Source of the DNA: Palleronia abyssalis
Lineage (GTDB): Bacteria > Pseudomonadota > Alphaproteobacteria > Rhodobacterales > Rhodobacteraceae
Direction of reading: 5' to 3'
DNA length: 64,000 nt
NCBI RefSeq assembly: GCF_900302445.1
Contig: NZ_ONZF01000008.1
Location: forward strand, 1 to 64,000
Shown piece after piece: positions 63,747 through 64,000 of the stretch (position 1 is the stretch's first letter; each line of letters opens with the position of its first letter). A program made the translations under genes and the position numbers. The notes below the pieces were generated by a model. The model ran no database searches and was not told the origin of the DNA. It saw only the letters and a program-made list of their open reading frames with translations.

Positions 63747-64000
63747 TCATTCGAACACGGCATCCGGATTGTCGAGGCTGTCCGATCCCTCGAATGCGAT
63801 CTGATCGGCACCCAGCGCGACGACTGCCCGCTCGATTTCGCGGGTCTGTGCGACAAGCCCGTCGATCGCGGCCTGGATCAGTGCACCGCCCGCTTCGTTG
63901 CCGGGGTCGAGCATCATGTCGTAATGAAACCCGGATTCGGCCGCCAGTTTCATCTGCGTCATCTCGAGCATGGTCCGGTCCAAGGCGTCGGACAATGCGT
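63747..64000 (-). CDS. imelysin-family protein, C-terminal part cut by window edge
   Basis: The visible C-terminal 83 codons, from the right edge to the stop at 63747, include TMLEMTQMKLAAESGFHYDMM, GGALIQAAIDGLVAQT and end DNPDAVFE. This matches the last helices of imelysin/IrpA-type proteins. It precedes the di-heme gene by about 90 bp and would open the iron locus. The start and signal peptide are outside the window. Confidence 0.78.
   Translation of the reverse strand, partial: ALSDALDRTMLEMTQMKLAAESGFHYDMMLDPGNEAGGALIQAAIDGLVAQTREIERAVVALGADQIAFEGSDSLDNPDAVFE

Overview
The window is about 64 kb of GC-rich chromosome from an alphaproteobacterium, most probably a marine Rhodobacteraceae (Roseobacter-type). 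The basis is the protein style and several family-typical neighbourhoods: mreBCD-mrdA-rodA, tatABC followed by an AAA ATPase, a SelD with an N-terminal oxidoreductase, an ALDH16-type dehydrogenase next to deoC, and an H-NOX/diguanylate cyclase pair. Coding is dense, with many 1-4 bp start/stop overlaps on both strands.

Left edge (1-2.7 kb): the end of an IS3-family element, about 460 bp without genes, a tyrosine recombinase and a tRNA-Gln gene whose 3' end faces the recombinase. This looks like the right boundary of a genomic island inserted at tRNA-Gln and extending leftward out of the window. The recombinase N-terminus appears frameshifted by a small deletion.

2.7-17.6 kb: a capsule-export pair (KpsE/KpsT type), an NhaA antiporter, DNA-repair and stress-type genes, the cell-shape operon mreB-mreC-mreD-mrdA-rodA with a 2-hydroxyacid dehydrogenase at its end, and leuA. 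Upstream of leuA is a 15-codon leucine-rich leader peptide, a candidate attenuator. 17.6-22.2 kb: a Tas-like aldo-keto reductase, a Cys-rich secreted protein, a lipocalin, a hotdog thioesterase with what looks like a shrunken dehydrogenase domain, and a truncated DMT transporter. 22.2-25.7 kb: a c-di-GMP island with a PleD-like cyclase (Glu at the expected phospho-Asp), a DUF3572 protein, and an H-NOX protein next to an HNOBA-GGDEF cyclase.

25.7-36.5 kb: lytic transglycosylase, FAD oxidoreductase, the selenium pair mnmH/selD (convergent), and an ABC exporter plus AttH-type lipocalin operon. 36.7-41.9 kb: a histone-deacetylase-like hydrolase, two tiny coupled genes, and a flavin-dependent monooxygenase / aldo-keto reductase / flavin reductase operon divergent from a Gfo/Idh enzyme. 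This last set has the gene content expected for oxidative sulfoquinovose breakdown and is the most interesting hypothesis here. 42-51.3 kb: tatABC, DUF815 ATPase, glycerate kinase, then folD with a two-subunit NAD-dependent formate dehydrogenase, forming a C1-to-CO2 route. 51.3-58.3 kb: LrgA/LrgB, class II aldolase, malonyl-CoA synthetase, a small helical protein, and deoC with ALDH16. 58.4-64 kb: a GH13 alpha-glucosidase and the imelysin / di-heme oxidoreductase / imelysin / DUF1513 locus associated with iron acquisition, cut by the window end.

I saw no CRISPR array, rRNA gene or prophage structural gene, and no dedicated DNA-binding transcription factor anywhere in the window.
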